Part shown: piece by piece, positions 23,319 through 33,600 of the stretch
Position numbering within the stretch: the stretch's first letter is position 1
How the letters are laid out: each line of letters opens with the position of its first letter
Assembly (NCBI RefSeq): GCF_030272615.1
Contig: NC_081415.1
Span: forward strand, 597,061,335 to 597,125,334
Direction of reading: 5' to 3'
Source of the DNA: Cryptomeria japonica
Lineage: Eukaryota; Streptophyta; Pinopsida; Cupressales; Cupressaceae
DNA: 64,000 nucleotides
Program-made: the position numbers and the translations under genes
The notes under the pieces: generated by a model
The model's input: the letters and a program-made list of their open reading frames with translations, nothing else
The model's database searches: none
Told to the model about the DNA's origin: nothing

Positions 23319-24716
23319 ATGGCATGTGTGGCTTCTCTTGTATCTTTAGAGGACCCTGTGGTTGATCTTAAATTTGTTATTCACAACCTTATTTCTCCAA
23401 CCATTGTAGATGATTCTAGCTTGGTGACATGTTGTGACTTTTTAGACTCAGATGAATGGTATTCACATATCGTAAGATACTTGACCGATGGTACCTTTCT
23501 TGATTCTGCCAATAGGAACACTAGGGCTAGAATTCGCAAGCTGTCCGCTGGATATATCATTCTTTCTAACGTTCTTTACCGAAGGGGTTATAACGGTCTT
23601 CTCCTTCGCTGTCTTAACAAATCAGAAATCCCTATTGCTCTTGAAGAGGCACATTTAGGTGCCTGTGGGGGGCATTTTGGAGGCAAATCTTTGGTTTAAA
23701 GGTTGCTTCATATGGGATATTATTGGCAAACTATGCAAAAGGATTATTTTTCATTTGTTAAGAAATGTCATCAATGTCAACAACACAATAATCTGATTCA
23801 TGCTCCTGCCCAAGAACTTCATTCTCATGTAGCTTCTTGGCCTTTCTCTGCGTGGGGGTTGGATCTCATTGGTAAAATCTCTCCTCCTTCATCTCAAGGA
23901 CACACTTTCATTATAACCGCAACAAATTACTTTACAAAGTGGGTAGAAGTTGTTCCCCTTCGCTCTACTACTGCTGAAGTGATTTGTCGATTTCTTCTAG
24001 AAAACATTATTTCTCGATTTGGGATACCTTCCACTATAATCTCAGATAATGGGACATCATTTAAGAACAAGGACGTGAAGAAATTCCTCGAGAAATATCA
24101 TATCAAACATCAATTTTCTACACCATAATATCCTCAATCAAATGGTCAAGCCGAATCATCCAATAAGATAATTGAACAAATTCTTCGCAAAACCGTGAAT
24201 AAGCATGGTAAGGATTGGAGTACTCAGCTAATTTATGCTCTTTGGGCCTACCGAACGAGTGTACGAATTGCTACAGGAACCACCCCTTATAATCTTGTTT
24301 ATGGTGCTGATGCTATTATGCCTTTAGAGTTAGAGATTCCATCACTTAGAGTTTCTCTCAAAGGTATAGTAGATGATGACTCTTATAGAGAACAAAGACT
24401 TCAACAGCTTGAGATTCTTGATGAACAACGTATAAATACTCTTGAGCATATTCAATCGTATCACAAAACTCTACAGCGAAGCTATAATGATAAGGTCATT
24501 CAACGTTCTTTCTCAGTAGGTGACTTAGTTCTCTATGAGAATCAACGCAATGTGAATGCCTTACCTAAAGAAAAGGGAAAATTTAGTCCTAATTGGCTTG
24601 GACCGTATATTGTTATTGAAGATTATGGATCAGGTGCTTACAAAATAGCGGATGTAGACGGTACGCCTCTTAAAGAACCTATAAATGCTATGCACTTGCA
24701 TAGATACTATGCTTAA
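23319..24716 (+). pseudogene. Element B integrase
   Basis: The zinc-binding region (AHLGACGGHFGG, later KKCHQCQQHN) is followed by the catalytic core: AWGLDLIGKISPPS (first Asp), ISRFGIPSTIISDNGTSFK (second Asp) and SNGQAESSNKII (Glu). All three catalytic acids are present. The C-terminal part (PLELEIPSLRVSLKG, FSVGDLVLYENQRN, KFSPNWLGPYIV) ends at HLHRYYA with no chromodomain, as expected for Tat. Stops at 23697 and 24126 break it. Confidence 0.88.
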
Positions 24717-25332
24717 TTCCTCATTCCTTAGCTTTCATTTCATCTATCTTCTTTTCAGTTCTTCAAAATTGGATAATAGGTTAGCATATCTTTATTAGAG
24801 CAAATAGAATTAAATGATGTTTTGTTTAATCTATATTGCTTTGTTCCTGACAAGCGTGTTTCTTTACTCTATGGTTTGTCTTGAATTCATCTATGTAAAT
24901 TGCAAAAGATTTACATTTTCATTATGCTGACATATTATACAATGTTTTTATGTGTTAAGTAGAATTGTATCATGTTGTGTTTAAATTAAATCACATTACT
25001 TATATGATTCTTAGGCTTAACACATATTTCTTCTCTATCATCAATGTAGTACTTGATTAAATATTTTATTTTAATTAAGTCACACATGTATCAATTTAAT
25101 CATGGAGCATTGAAAAATCAATCACATGGAAATTAAAATTCAGAACATACATGTACATCTACCAAATGTATTAACTTTAATCAAAATACACATTGTTTTA
25201 GGCATTAAAGATAACACATTTGAGATAAAGAGAAGCATGTATATATATATATATATATATGTGGATCGTGTGTTCATATACAAAAGTAGGTCACTATACA
25301 TCCCAAAATGTGACCTATCCTACATCATGAGA
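24717..25332. other. Spacer between integrase and antisense PMD gene in B
   Basis: AT-rich; a (TA)n tract lies at about 25238-25261. No ORF of interest. The sense integrase and antisense PMD genes converge here. Confidence 0.6.
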
Positions 25333-27821
25333 TCATCTCCTATCCCTAGGGCTAGTGGCTGGAGAGTGACGACTAGACGCTCCCTCCTGATCCGGCCGTG
25401 GAGGTGGACCCATAGGTGTATAGCGTGATATAGACCGTGAATGACTCCGAGAGGAACTCCTGCGATCCCTATCCATAAGGATTGCGTGATATGAGGTAGC
25501 CTCGGCCTGAGCTGCTGCTAGGTCATGCTGTGTCGGCTGAAGGTCATATGAAAAAACTCTCTCTCTCTCCCTCCATATTTCCACCTGTATTCGAAATGGG
25601 GAAAACAAGTCTTCATGCCAACCCGCGTTCCCCTAAGGCCTATAGGCAACCTATGAGGAATTAGGGATCTGTGCCATCATGGAAATATCTGTCACTGCTT
25701 GCTGGATCAAGAAACGCCACTCCTGCACATTAGCTATAGCAGTGGAATAGATTTTTGTATTAGTACCATTCTATGCCATCAAAATATTAATCAATCAATA
25801 TAAACCTACTTTACCTGGATCTCCCTCACGCCAGTAGGGATCGTGATATGGTAGCATCTGTGACTGGGAACTACTAGGCTCCCCACGCTCAAATGATTTG
25901 TGCACGATGGGTACCAGTCTCTGTATCACCTCGTGTTCTCCCTTTTGGGGAATGAGAGGAGGATCCAAGGCTATGGTATCATCTCCTGAATGGTGGGGAG
26001 CTGCATCTGACTCCTCCTCATCATCTCTATCCTCGTCCTCATCATCCTCGTCCTCATCTGCATCCTCATTCTCCTCATCATCATCTCTATCTATGTCATC
26101 CTCCTCTCCTTCCTCCCCCTCCTTGGCACTAGGCTGATCTCCTATGGGTGGATCAGGATCTCCTGCCTCCTCATGACCCTCTCCCTCCTCTGGCTCCTTC
26201 GATCTGGATCCCTGATCCTCATCTCGGTCTCCATGTCTCCATGGACCTGGATGGCCTGTCGGGTAATCTGGTGGAAAGATAGGCCCTGGGTATGTCCTCA
26301 CAAACCATGAGAGATACCTGCGCTGTGCTCTGGGATCTACGGCGTAATCGGTGACCACATCCTGTTCAGACCCCTCTATATCGGTAATCTCGATATCATC
26401 TGTCGTAGGTCTCGCTACTGCTCTGGGTTTGGGAAGTACTCGTGAGTTTCGAGTATAGATGGGTACATCGGCTGGAACACACTGCTCTAGCCCAAACTAC
26501 CTCCGTACTCGGTCAAAGTAGAATGGGACTATGATATGTGAGTATCGTCCTCTCAATAGGTGGTTCCTCTGTAAGCATGCCAGCTATCTCTCCATTCCAT
26601 CCCATCTATGCATCCGTAGATATGGTCTCCATACTGTCACCTTAGCTGTCAATCTATTGAATGTCACTCTCCAATATAGTAGATCCCCAAATCTCCACTC
26701 GCTGGTAAGTGGATAGGCAAACACCCTAGGTCGCTCGCTAGCCGCACTCATCGATTATCTGACAGGCCTGGTGCATGTGAAGTGCTCAAATATCCACACC
26801 TGTAGAAGTGTGCATGTCATCAAGCTACAACCCTATCCAAAAACATACTCCTTGAGGTCGTGATAGAGATGTGTAAGCATACTCCGACCCCAGGCATATA
26901 CTCTCCTATGTCTCTCCATAGTCCTGATGCACCATGTGAGACCCCCATGCATGTGCGTACATCACCCATTATGGCAGACGGCTAGTGCAATGATGGCAAT
27001 CATAAGACGTCTCACGAGGGGCACCTCTCCTGTAGGATGTAAGAGCCAACTGACCATGATGCAACCTCTCATCTCACTCGACATGACTCTCCCTATGCAG
27101 TATATCTGCTCCCTCTGATGGTCCTCTCCTGACCGATTGGTCACGTATGTCACGGTAGCTCCTCTGATAGGTAGGCGAAGTATGCGTTACACATCCTCAA
27201 GTGTAACCGTCATCTCTCCTACTGGGAGAAGGAATGTACATGCATCAGGATCCCATCGCTCCATAAGTGCCATCAACATCACAGGATGGAATCGAATGGC
27301 TGGCATAAGGATTGCATACCATAAACCCATAATCGACAATGTATCCCTCTCTGCCTGAGTCAGCCAGGGAATCTGATCTTGTAGATTGCGAAGAATCTGC
27401 CCCGCAGTGTGCTCTCTCATGTATGGGAGACCCTGCGATGCAAAAACATCAGTGTAATTAGTACTCAATCATCAAAATCATCTACGTGAAAAATGAAAAA
27501 CTGTCGAACATCGAAAGCTAACCCTGACACCCCTTGCCAAGCCTTGATTGGGACCATGGCACCTTGAGAGGACCATGGCGCCCTTTAGGGACCATGGCGC
27601 CCTTCAGGGACCATGGCGCCTCACAGGGACCATGGTGCCCTGAGAGGACCATGGCACCCTGATAGGACCATGGCACCCTGGGTGGGACCCAGGGTCAGAG
27701 TCTAGGACCTGCATTCGATCACAGAAACTCAAAGTCAACAGAAATGCAAAAAGTCAAAGTTCAGTCAACTCACCTCGTCCAGTGGCTCGTCGCCGATCAC
27801 GACCTGTCGCATGATCTCCAT
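25333..27821 (-). pseudogene. Antisense plant mobile domain (PMD) gene of element B, with intron
   Basis: A gene model fits on the strand opposite to gag-pol. Exon 1 is 27821-27774 (MEIMRQVVIGDEPLDE) with donor GTGAGT. A 341-bp intron ends in GCAG, and exon 2 begins at 27432 in the same phase (GLPYMREH). PMD signatures follow: ALMERWDPDACTFLLPVGEM, TVTLEDV, RVYAWGRSMLTHLYHDL, LLQVWIFEHF. Next come a linker (TTDDIEITDIEG), an acidic Glu/Asp-rich stretch (about 26220-25990) and a Ser/Arg-rich tail (SSSRSHSRSISRY) ending at 25333. A possible second intron is 25814-25723, but its phase does not fit. One frame persists from 27432 to 25795 apart from stops at 27184, 26962 and about 26845. The intron points to a cellular-type gene captured with introns. 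Confidence 0.78.
27551..27683 (+). repeat. 19-bp minisatellite, seven units, in the PMD intron
   Basis: GGACCATGG starts at 27551, 27570, 27589, 27608, 27627, 27646 and 27665, exactly 19 bp apart. The unit is GGACCATGGCGCCCTTNAG with small changes. The core equals the motif in the U3 inverted repeat of the B and C LTRs. Confidence 0.9.
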
Positions 27822-28149
27822 CCTCGTGGGATGCTCCGGTCATCGTGAAGGCATGATGATGGCTATGTGGGCTCCGCTACAATGAACTATACTCAGAAAT
27901 CAACAAATCGACAAATGCAAGTGTCACTTTCGAGGTATATACTTTCATCCCTTTACCTTTGATTTCAAAACCCTAATTTTCCTCTATCACTCATTTCATC
28001 ATAACTTGAGTTTGGGAGATGCGATTTTTGATCCGTTTGTTGTGTCAGAATTGTATTTTCATCCCCTTACTCCCTAGATGTTCCAAAACATGCTCTAATG
28101 AAGCCTCTTCGGTGAACATCTCTCATCAATAATCTCTCATACCATTTGT
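27822..28149. other. Region upstream of the antisense PMD gene
   Basis: Would hold the promoter of the antisense gene. No clear TATA box on the minus strand. It does not obviously resemble element C. Confidence 0.4.
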
Positions 28150-28420
28150 CGTAAGTAAACATGTTACCCTGTTTCACCTCCCTAATAAGAAAGACGAAAC
28201 ACGGGGGGCATATAGCTACTTGCAAATTTCATCACTTTCTTTAGTAAGCATTAGGTGATTTTGTGATCTAACGTGTGTTTTGTAGGGTGCGGTTCCTAAC
28301 TATGTACTGCAGATACCGCTGGGGGCTTCGTTCAACGGACTTATGGATATATCCTTTTTCAAATAATGTTTACTTTCTTGTACTTTAGCTTGCATATGCA
28401 CGTAGTACTCATATGACTGC
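28150..28420 (+). promoter_or_regulatory. Conserved noncoding block before the 3' LTR
   Basis: It closely matches 60410-60680 in element C, including CATATAGCTAC, GTAAGCATTAGGTGATTTTG, CTAACGTGTGTTTTGTAGGG and CTGCAGATACCGCTGGGGGC. C lost pol and PMD but kept this block, which suggests a cis-acting role in the replication or packaging of the RNA. TTTTGTAG/GG could be a splice acceptor. No ORF. Confidence 0.6.
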
Positions 28421-28436
28421 TAAAGTGGGGGCTAAA
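28421..28436 (+). promoter_or_regulatory. Element B polypurine tract
   Basis: TAAAGTGGGGGCTAAA directly precedes the LTR start TGTAGC. It is identical in element C at 60681-60696. Confidence 0.8.
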
Positions 28437-30095
28437 TGTAGCATCATAAATTGTACGCACTTGATAGGATGGTACAATTTCACACCTAGTTTAGCACCCG
28501 CCTTGGCGCATTTTGCATTTTGCATTGCATTTCCCCTTTAGCACTTAATTAATCAAATTAATTAGGTCTAAGGTCCTATTTCATCATAAAGTTGGGCCCT
28601 TTCATTAAAGTGTGCCCCTTTCATTTTATTCCTCTAATACATCATTTAATCAAAAACCCTAATTAGGTCCTATTTTGAACTTGGGGGCTTGATTTCAGGG
28701 GTCAAAACATCTCGAAATCACCTGTAACTTTGGGATTCTCTCTAAAATCATCATATCCAACGGCCCTAAAAATTTGGTGAAAAGTTGTCGGGACCATAGC
28801 ACCCAGAGTGCACACGGTCCCGGACATTTTCTTGAAATTTTAGGAGCACAATCCAATCATAAAATAAAGCTTAACCCCAAGAAATTGGCAGGAGATTCAA
28901 TCTCTAGGTTGGCAAAAAGTTGAAATTAAGACCTAGGGTTTCATATATAAGAGCTCTCTTTCTTCATTTGAAAGGATTGGATTTTGGCTAAAAGGACCTT
29001 CTATGCAGGGGAAGAGCAGATCTTTGAAGACTTCAACAGCATTCAACATTCATCCATCAAGTATTCATCAATTTCATTCATCCAGTCAGGGCTTTGAAGA
29101 TATTGAAGAGCAATAAGGGATCACCGACTAAAGATTGGCTTGTACCCCTCCCTTGGGGTTGAGTATGATTTCATGTTGTTTTCATGTCTTTGCATAAGCC
29201 TCATTATATCATTTGTATTCATGCTTTAGATCACTTTGCATCTTGATTTGGAGCATTTACATTATCATTTACAAGTAATTAGGGTTTACTTTCTAGGTTG
29301 CTCTAGTTTGCTTACTTGCATTTTAGGATCTTGCACACACACAAGCTCTGCACACACAATACTCTTTACAATACAACTTGGCTATTCATGGAGGTGGAAA
29401 TCACTGAAGCGGGGGTTTGACTAAGGCAAAACACTATATAGCCACCCACCATACCTTTTCAGATATAAGTGCAGGTTTTGGGATTCGGACGACGCCGCAA
29501 GTTGCAGATCCGATGGAAGCGGACTGAGATAGAGCTTCACACCAAATTTCAGAGCAAAAGACCAGGACAGGGGCATGTGGTGCCCTGGTCCTGCCAGGAC
29601 AGGGATGCTAGGTGCCTTGGTCCCTGGGACAGGGGCGCTAGGCGCACTGGTCCCTCTGTTAGACAACAATTTTTAGCATTTTCGACAGTTTTCCAGGTTG
29701 TAAAACAGCAGTTTCAGGTGCAGTTTCAGGAGCAGAATCAGGATAGTGGCACCCACGCCCCCATCTTGAAAATTTTCACTCAGATTTTATCTCCGGGTAT
29801 GCATCTGCATTCTTGTCTTGTCCTTGTGTTTACAGCTTTCCATTGTTTAACTTCAATTCTGCAATTTTGTTAGTAGTTCATACTTGCACTTTGAGGTTAG
29901 GAATTGAACTTGCATCATTTTATCTTTCAATTACAACAAAGGAATAGAAACCCTAATAGGTAGCCCATGGCTCTCTCTTTCACAAAAAAGAAGTAGCCAA
30001 TTGTGTGATACCTCTAGGCTCTTTCGTATTCCGCAATGTGTGTCAAAAGATAGGATAAGGACATGTTAGCCTAGTGTCACTTTTTCCCCTACACA
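28437..30095 (+). repeat. Element B 3' LTR
   Basis: Matches 17316-18975 along its length. TATA box at 28944-28950. The U3 motif is mutated here (GGGACCATAGCACCC near 28790). Ends CCCCTACACA. Confidence 0.92.
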
Positions 30096-30100
30096 GTTTT
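30096..30100. repeat. Target site duplication of element B, right
   Basis: GTTTT, identical to 17311-17315. Confidence 0.9.
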
Positions 30101-31499
30101 GAATAGGTTCATGTAAATGGTGAACTTTCTTATAAGATGCTTCTTCCCTTTGAATGGTTACTTCCTCTTTTCGTTTCTCTTTTTCTTGGTGTTCTCACTC
30201 TTTTCTTATTGTTTCTACCGCTTGGTGTAGTGCCTCTTGCCATGAGTCCTCGTTGCATTTCTTCTTTGCTTTCCATTGAGGTTTTTGATAATTTTTTTTC
30301 TTTTGCCTTGGGGGTATGCTGTGTCCATATTTGAATCATGTTTTGTCTCGAGAAAATTATGAAGGAGGGTCTAGTGGTTCTATAATGCCTTCTTGATGCT
30401 TGCCTATAGGTCCTTTTCCGTTATATCCCATTTGTTGCATGATCAGGAATCATTTTCCATATTGTTGTGTTGGTATGGCTACCTCCAAAGTAGCAGCTCT
30501 GACTTCTCCCTCATCCTTGTATAGCCAACTAAGGATGTCTTTCTCTTCTAATTCATGTGCTAGTGTACCCAATTTGATAAATTTTCCATCAAACTTGGTG
30601 ATGGGTTGTGTTGCTTGATGTGTTGATGCAGAAGGTTGTCCATGAGATTTTGGTGATGTTTGCAGTTTGGATAGGCACATGGGTTCAAAATAGTATTCCC
30701 GCATGCCTTTCTCTTTGATTTTCATCTTTTGTTTGAAATCCATGGATAAAGATTTGAACTTTTCTTGATGATGATGTAGTGGTGAGGAAGCTGGAGCTTC
30801 CCTGTTGTGTGGAACCAGGATGTCTTGAGCTGCCCCCATAGCATTGCAATGTTGAAAGGGGTTATTGTCAGCCGATATGGAAATTTCATGTCCATTATAT
30901 GGGAATTTGATACACTGATGGTAGGTTGATAGTATTGCTTGCATTTCATGTATCCAAGGATGACCCAATAAAATATTATATGTTAAGTCTAAGTCTAAGA
31001 CTTAACACATAGTGTCTCTTTATATCTGTCCTTCCTGAATAGGTAATATCACTATTCCTTTGGATGATCTTTATTCATCATCATATGCCTTGATGGTGAT
31101 CTTTTTGTGTGGATCAATAGATTGTTCAGAGAAGCCTAATACACAGATAAGTTTTAAGGTACAGATATTGAGACCAACCCCTCCATCTATTAATACTCTT
31201 TTAACTCGATGTTTGTAGACTAAGACTTCAATATGAAGGGGAGTGTTATGTGGATGACTTAAAGAGATATTATCATGTTCAGAAAAGGTGAGATTATGAG
31301 GCCTTGTCATATGAGCCACCATGGCTTAAAATTTATCAACATATAGATCTTGAGGCACATTTGTTTCAACTAGTGCTTGTTCCAAGATGTCCTTATGTTT
31401 TGGTAAAAGTTTGAGTAACTCAAGTATGGATATCTGAGCAGCAGTTCTCTGCAATTGATTTACCAAATCATATCAAGTCTTGGAGATAGTGGTCAATGT
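30101..31499 (-). pseudogene. Element A protease and G-patch region
   Basis: On the minus strand ILELLKLLPKHKDILEQALV leads into an aspartic protease: EVLVYKHRVKRVLIDGGVG (catalytic Asp in LIDGG), then YNILLGHPWIHEMQAILSTY. A low-complexity linker is followed by MQQMGYNGKGPIGKHQEGII, a clear G-patch-like motif, then a Lys/Glu-rich stretch cut by element B. Stops and frame changes at about 30450, 31070 and 31015. Same order as in B and C, but here a true Gag lies upstream. Confidence 0.78.
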
Positions 31500-33600
31500 T
31501 TATGTATGCCCTTTCAAGACATATTTTTGAGCTTTGGTTGTTATATTGATTGATGTATGGTCTTTTTTGTTTTTGATCTTTATGAAATTTATTTGGTTGT
31601 CATCCGTTGATATGTGATTGATAGTGTTATTGTATAGATGATTTATGCGAGCTCCCCGTGCATCATTTGATGATGAAGCTCCTTCCTTGTTGTAATTTGG
31701 AAGAGGACTTTTAAAGGTATCATGATCACCATTTGTTTTCAAACCATCAACCATTAAATCACCTCTATCAATCATATCTTGAACAATATTTTTAAGCCTC
31801 ATGCAATCATTTGTGTGATGTCCTTTGTTTTGATGAAAATTAAAAAAATGCAAGTCATTCCACCAAGGTGGTTTGATCTGGGGTTCAAAGTTGTTTATGG
31901 TTGGCAATGTGATAATCTTATTTGCCAGGAGTTCATGAAATGATGACTCTAAGGATTGCCCCAATGGTGTGTATATGCGTCTATTTGGGAAAGTGTTGGT
32001 GTTACCCCTTTGATTTGGATTAGTCCCTCTATTAGTGTTGTTGCCTTGGGTATTGTTGTTGGTTTGGGTATTGTTGTTGGTGTTTGAATTTGAAGGTCCC
32101 TGATTGGTATTTTGCAGATAAGTGTTAATGCCTTGGTTAACACCTTTTTTATTCTTGTTAGCTTGTGGATTACTTGATAAAGCCAATACTGGTTGTTTGG
32201 ACTTCATATCATTAGCATCAGTTCCTCCCTCATTAACAATGTTTTTTATTTCTAGTCTATAATTTGGATTTGTCTAAAGTGTTGTTGTTGTTTTGGTTGT
32301 TAAAGTGAGTGTTGGATGAATTAGTTCCTTCCTTCAAGAACTTCAATGTTCCTTTCTTGATGCATTCCTCCTCTACTTGGATTTTGTTTTTGATCAACTT
32401 GGCAAAAGATGGTATGCACTGGAGCTTGAGTAGATAACTCATCTCACTATTTAGATTGTCGATAAAGATCTCCATATTTTCCTTTTCAGGCACATCTCGA
32501 GGATATATCAAAACTATACATCTCCAATGCTGAAGAAACACCATAAATGTTTCATTGTTTTTCTATTTGGTATTACATACATTCAACATGGTGATCGCGT
32601 GTTGAATATTATAGGAGTACTATGTGATAAATTTTTTTACCAACTCGTCAAAGGATCTGATGGGAGGTGTAAGTTTAGACAACCACTCCATTGTTTGCCC
32701 TCCCAAACTTCTTGGGAATAGCCTCATCAAGTAAGTATCATCGTGAGCAAATTCAAGGCTTATGGTACAAAATTCTCGAACATGATCTCGGGGATCACTT
32801 TTACCATCATATTTATCATATTTTGGTATATTTGAATTCAAGGGAAAAGGTATCATGTTTAATCTTTGGTCAAAGGGGTAAGGACAAATTTCCTTTTAGG
32901 AGTATCGTACTGTGGTCCCCTGTTGCATGTCCTGCATTTGTCTTTGCAGTATTAGAATTTGTTGCGTAAGAGCAACCATGGGTGCATTTGTTTACCAAGG
33001 GAAAGCTTCTTCCCTTTCATTATCCCTAGTTTGAGCATGGTTGTGTTCAGGTATGTTATGTTTTTCACTAGGTATGATTTCAGGATCATGTGTTTCTTCT
33101 TCTCTTTGTTGTTCTTGATAGGAGGAATTTTGAGACCTTGTCCTAAAAATTTGTTCGTCGACCTTCCTTAAGTTTTTAGTATCGAAATCTTCAAGAAGTC
33201 TAACTCCTTTGCTAGTTAGCATGAGCATATATTTTTCCTTGTCAGCTTCAATGAGCCTTTCCATGAGCTTTTGGAACAAGGGGTTTTCTTGACATTCTTA
33301 GAGAAGTTCCTCAATGATTTTAGTATCTCCCAGATCAATATAATTGAAAGGGTTGGATAATCTACAACCCATACTTGACTTTGGTTGTGGTTCTCTTTGC
33401 TTGTTTATTTGTGAGCGAGTGACAATGAGTATGTAGTAAAATATTTCTGTGAAAAAAGGGATAAAATCTTCTTCTACTTGTTCAGGGGTTGGTGGTTTGG
33501 GTCGAGCTACGTTATAAGTGATGCAGAATTGTGAGAATAAAGCGGGATTAATCTTTCCTCCACAATTGAAGCGTTGGTTGAATGTCGCTTTCTGAATGTA
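31500..33600 (-). pseudogene. Element A Gag (capsid and zinc knuckle)
   Basis: The N-terminal part (33279 downward) reads LMERLIEADKEKYMLMLTSK. The capsid-type block is IPKYDKYDGKSDPRDHVREF, LMRLFPRSLGGQTMEWLSKL and IRSFDELVKKF (32856-32620). NNETFMVFLQHW and a Lys-rich segment follow. In 31500-32207 an Asn/Thr-rich stretch precedes a degenerate knuckle (FFNFHQNKGHHTNDCMRLKN) typical of Tat Gag. Capsid and knuckle parts lie in different frames with stops between. It would form the virus-like particle; here it is dead. Confidence 0.8.

Larger units (their letters stand above)
17316..30095 (+). mobile_element. Element B: Tat-type Ty3/gypsy retrotransposon with antisense PMD gene
   Basis: 12.8 kb bounded by LTRs of 1660 and 1659 bp and a perfect 5-bp target duplication. 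Order: LTR, primer site, protease/G-patch ORF, RT, RNase H, second RNase H, integrase, antisense PMD gene, conserved 3' block, polypurine tract, LTR. It sits inside element A in the opposite orientation, so it is younger than A. Stops in every part and a Val-Asn-Asp in the RT active site make it inactive. It has no recognisable Gag. Element C is its short relative. Confidence 0.92.

Noticed and set aside
25898-26137. Plus-strand poly-Ser frame
   Set aside because: Complement of the acidic Glu/Asp stretch of the antisense PMD gene in B.
27551-27683. Possible CRISPR-like array
   Set aside because: Units are contiguous 19-mers without unique spacers, in an intron of a plant retroelement.
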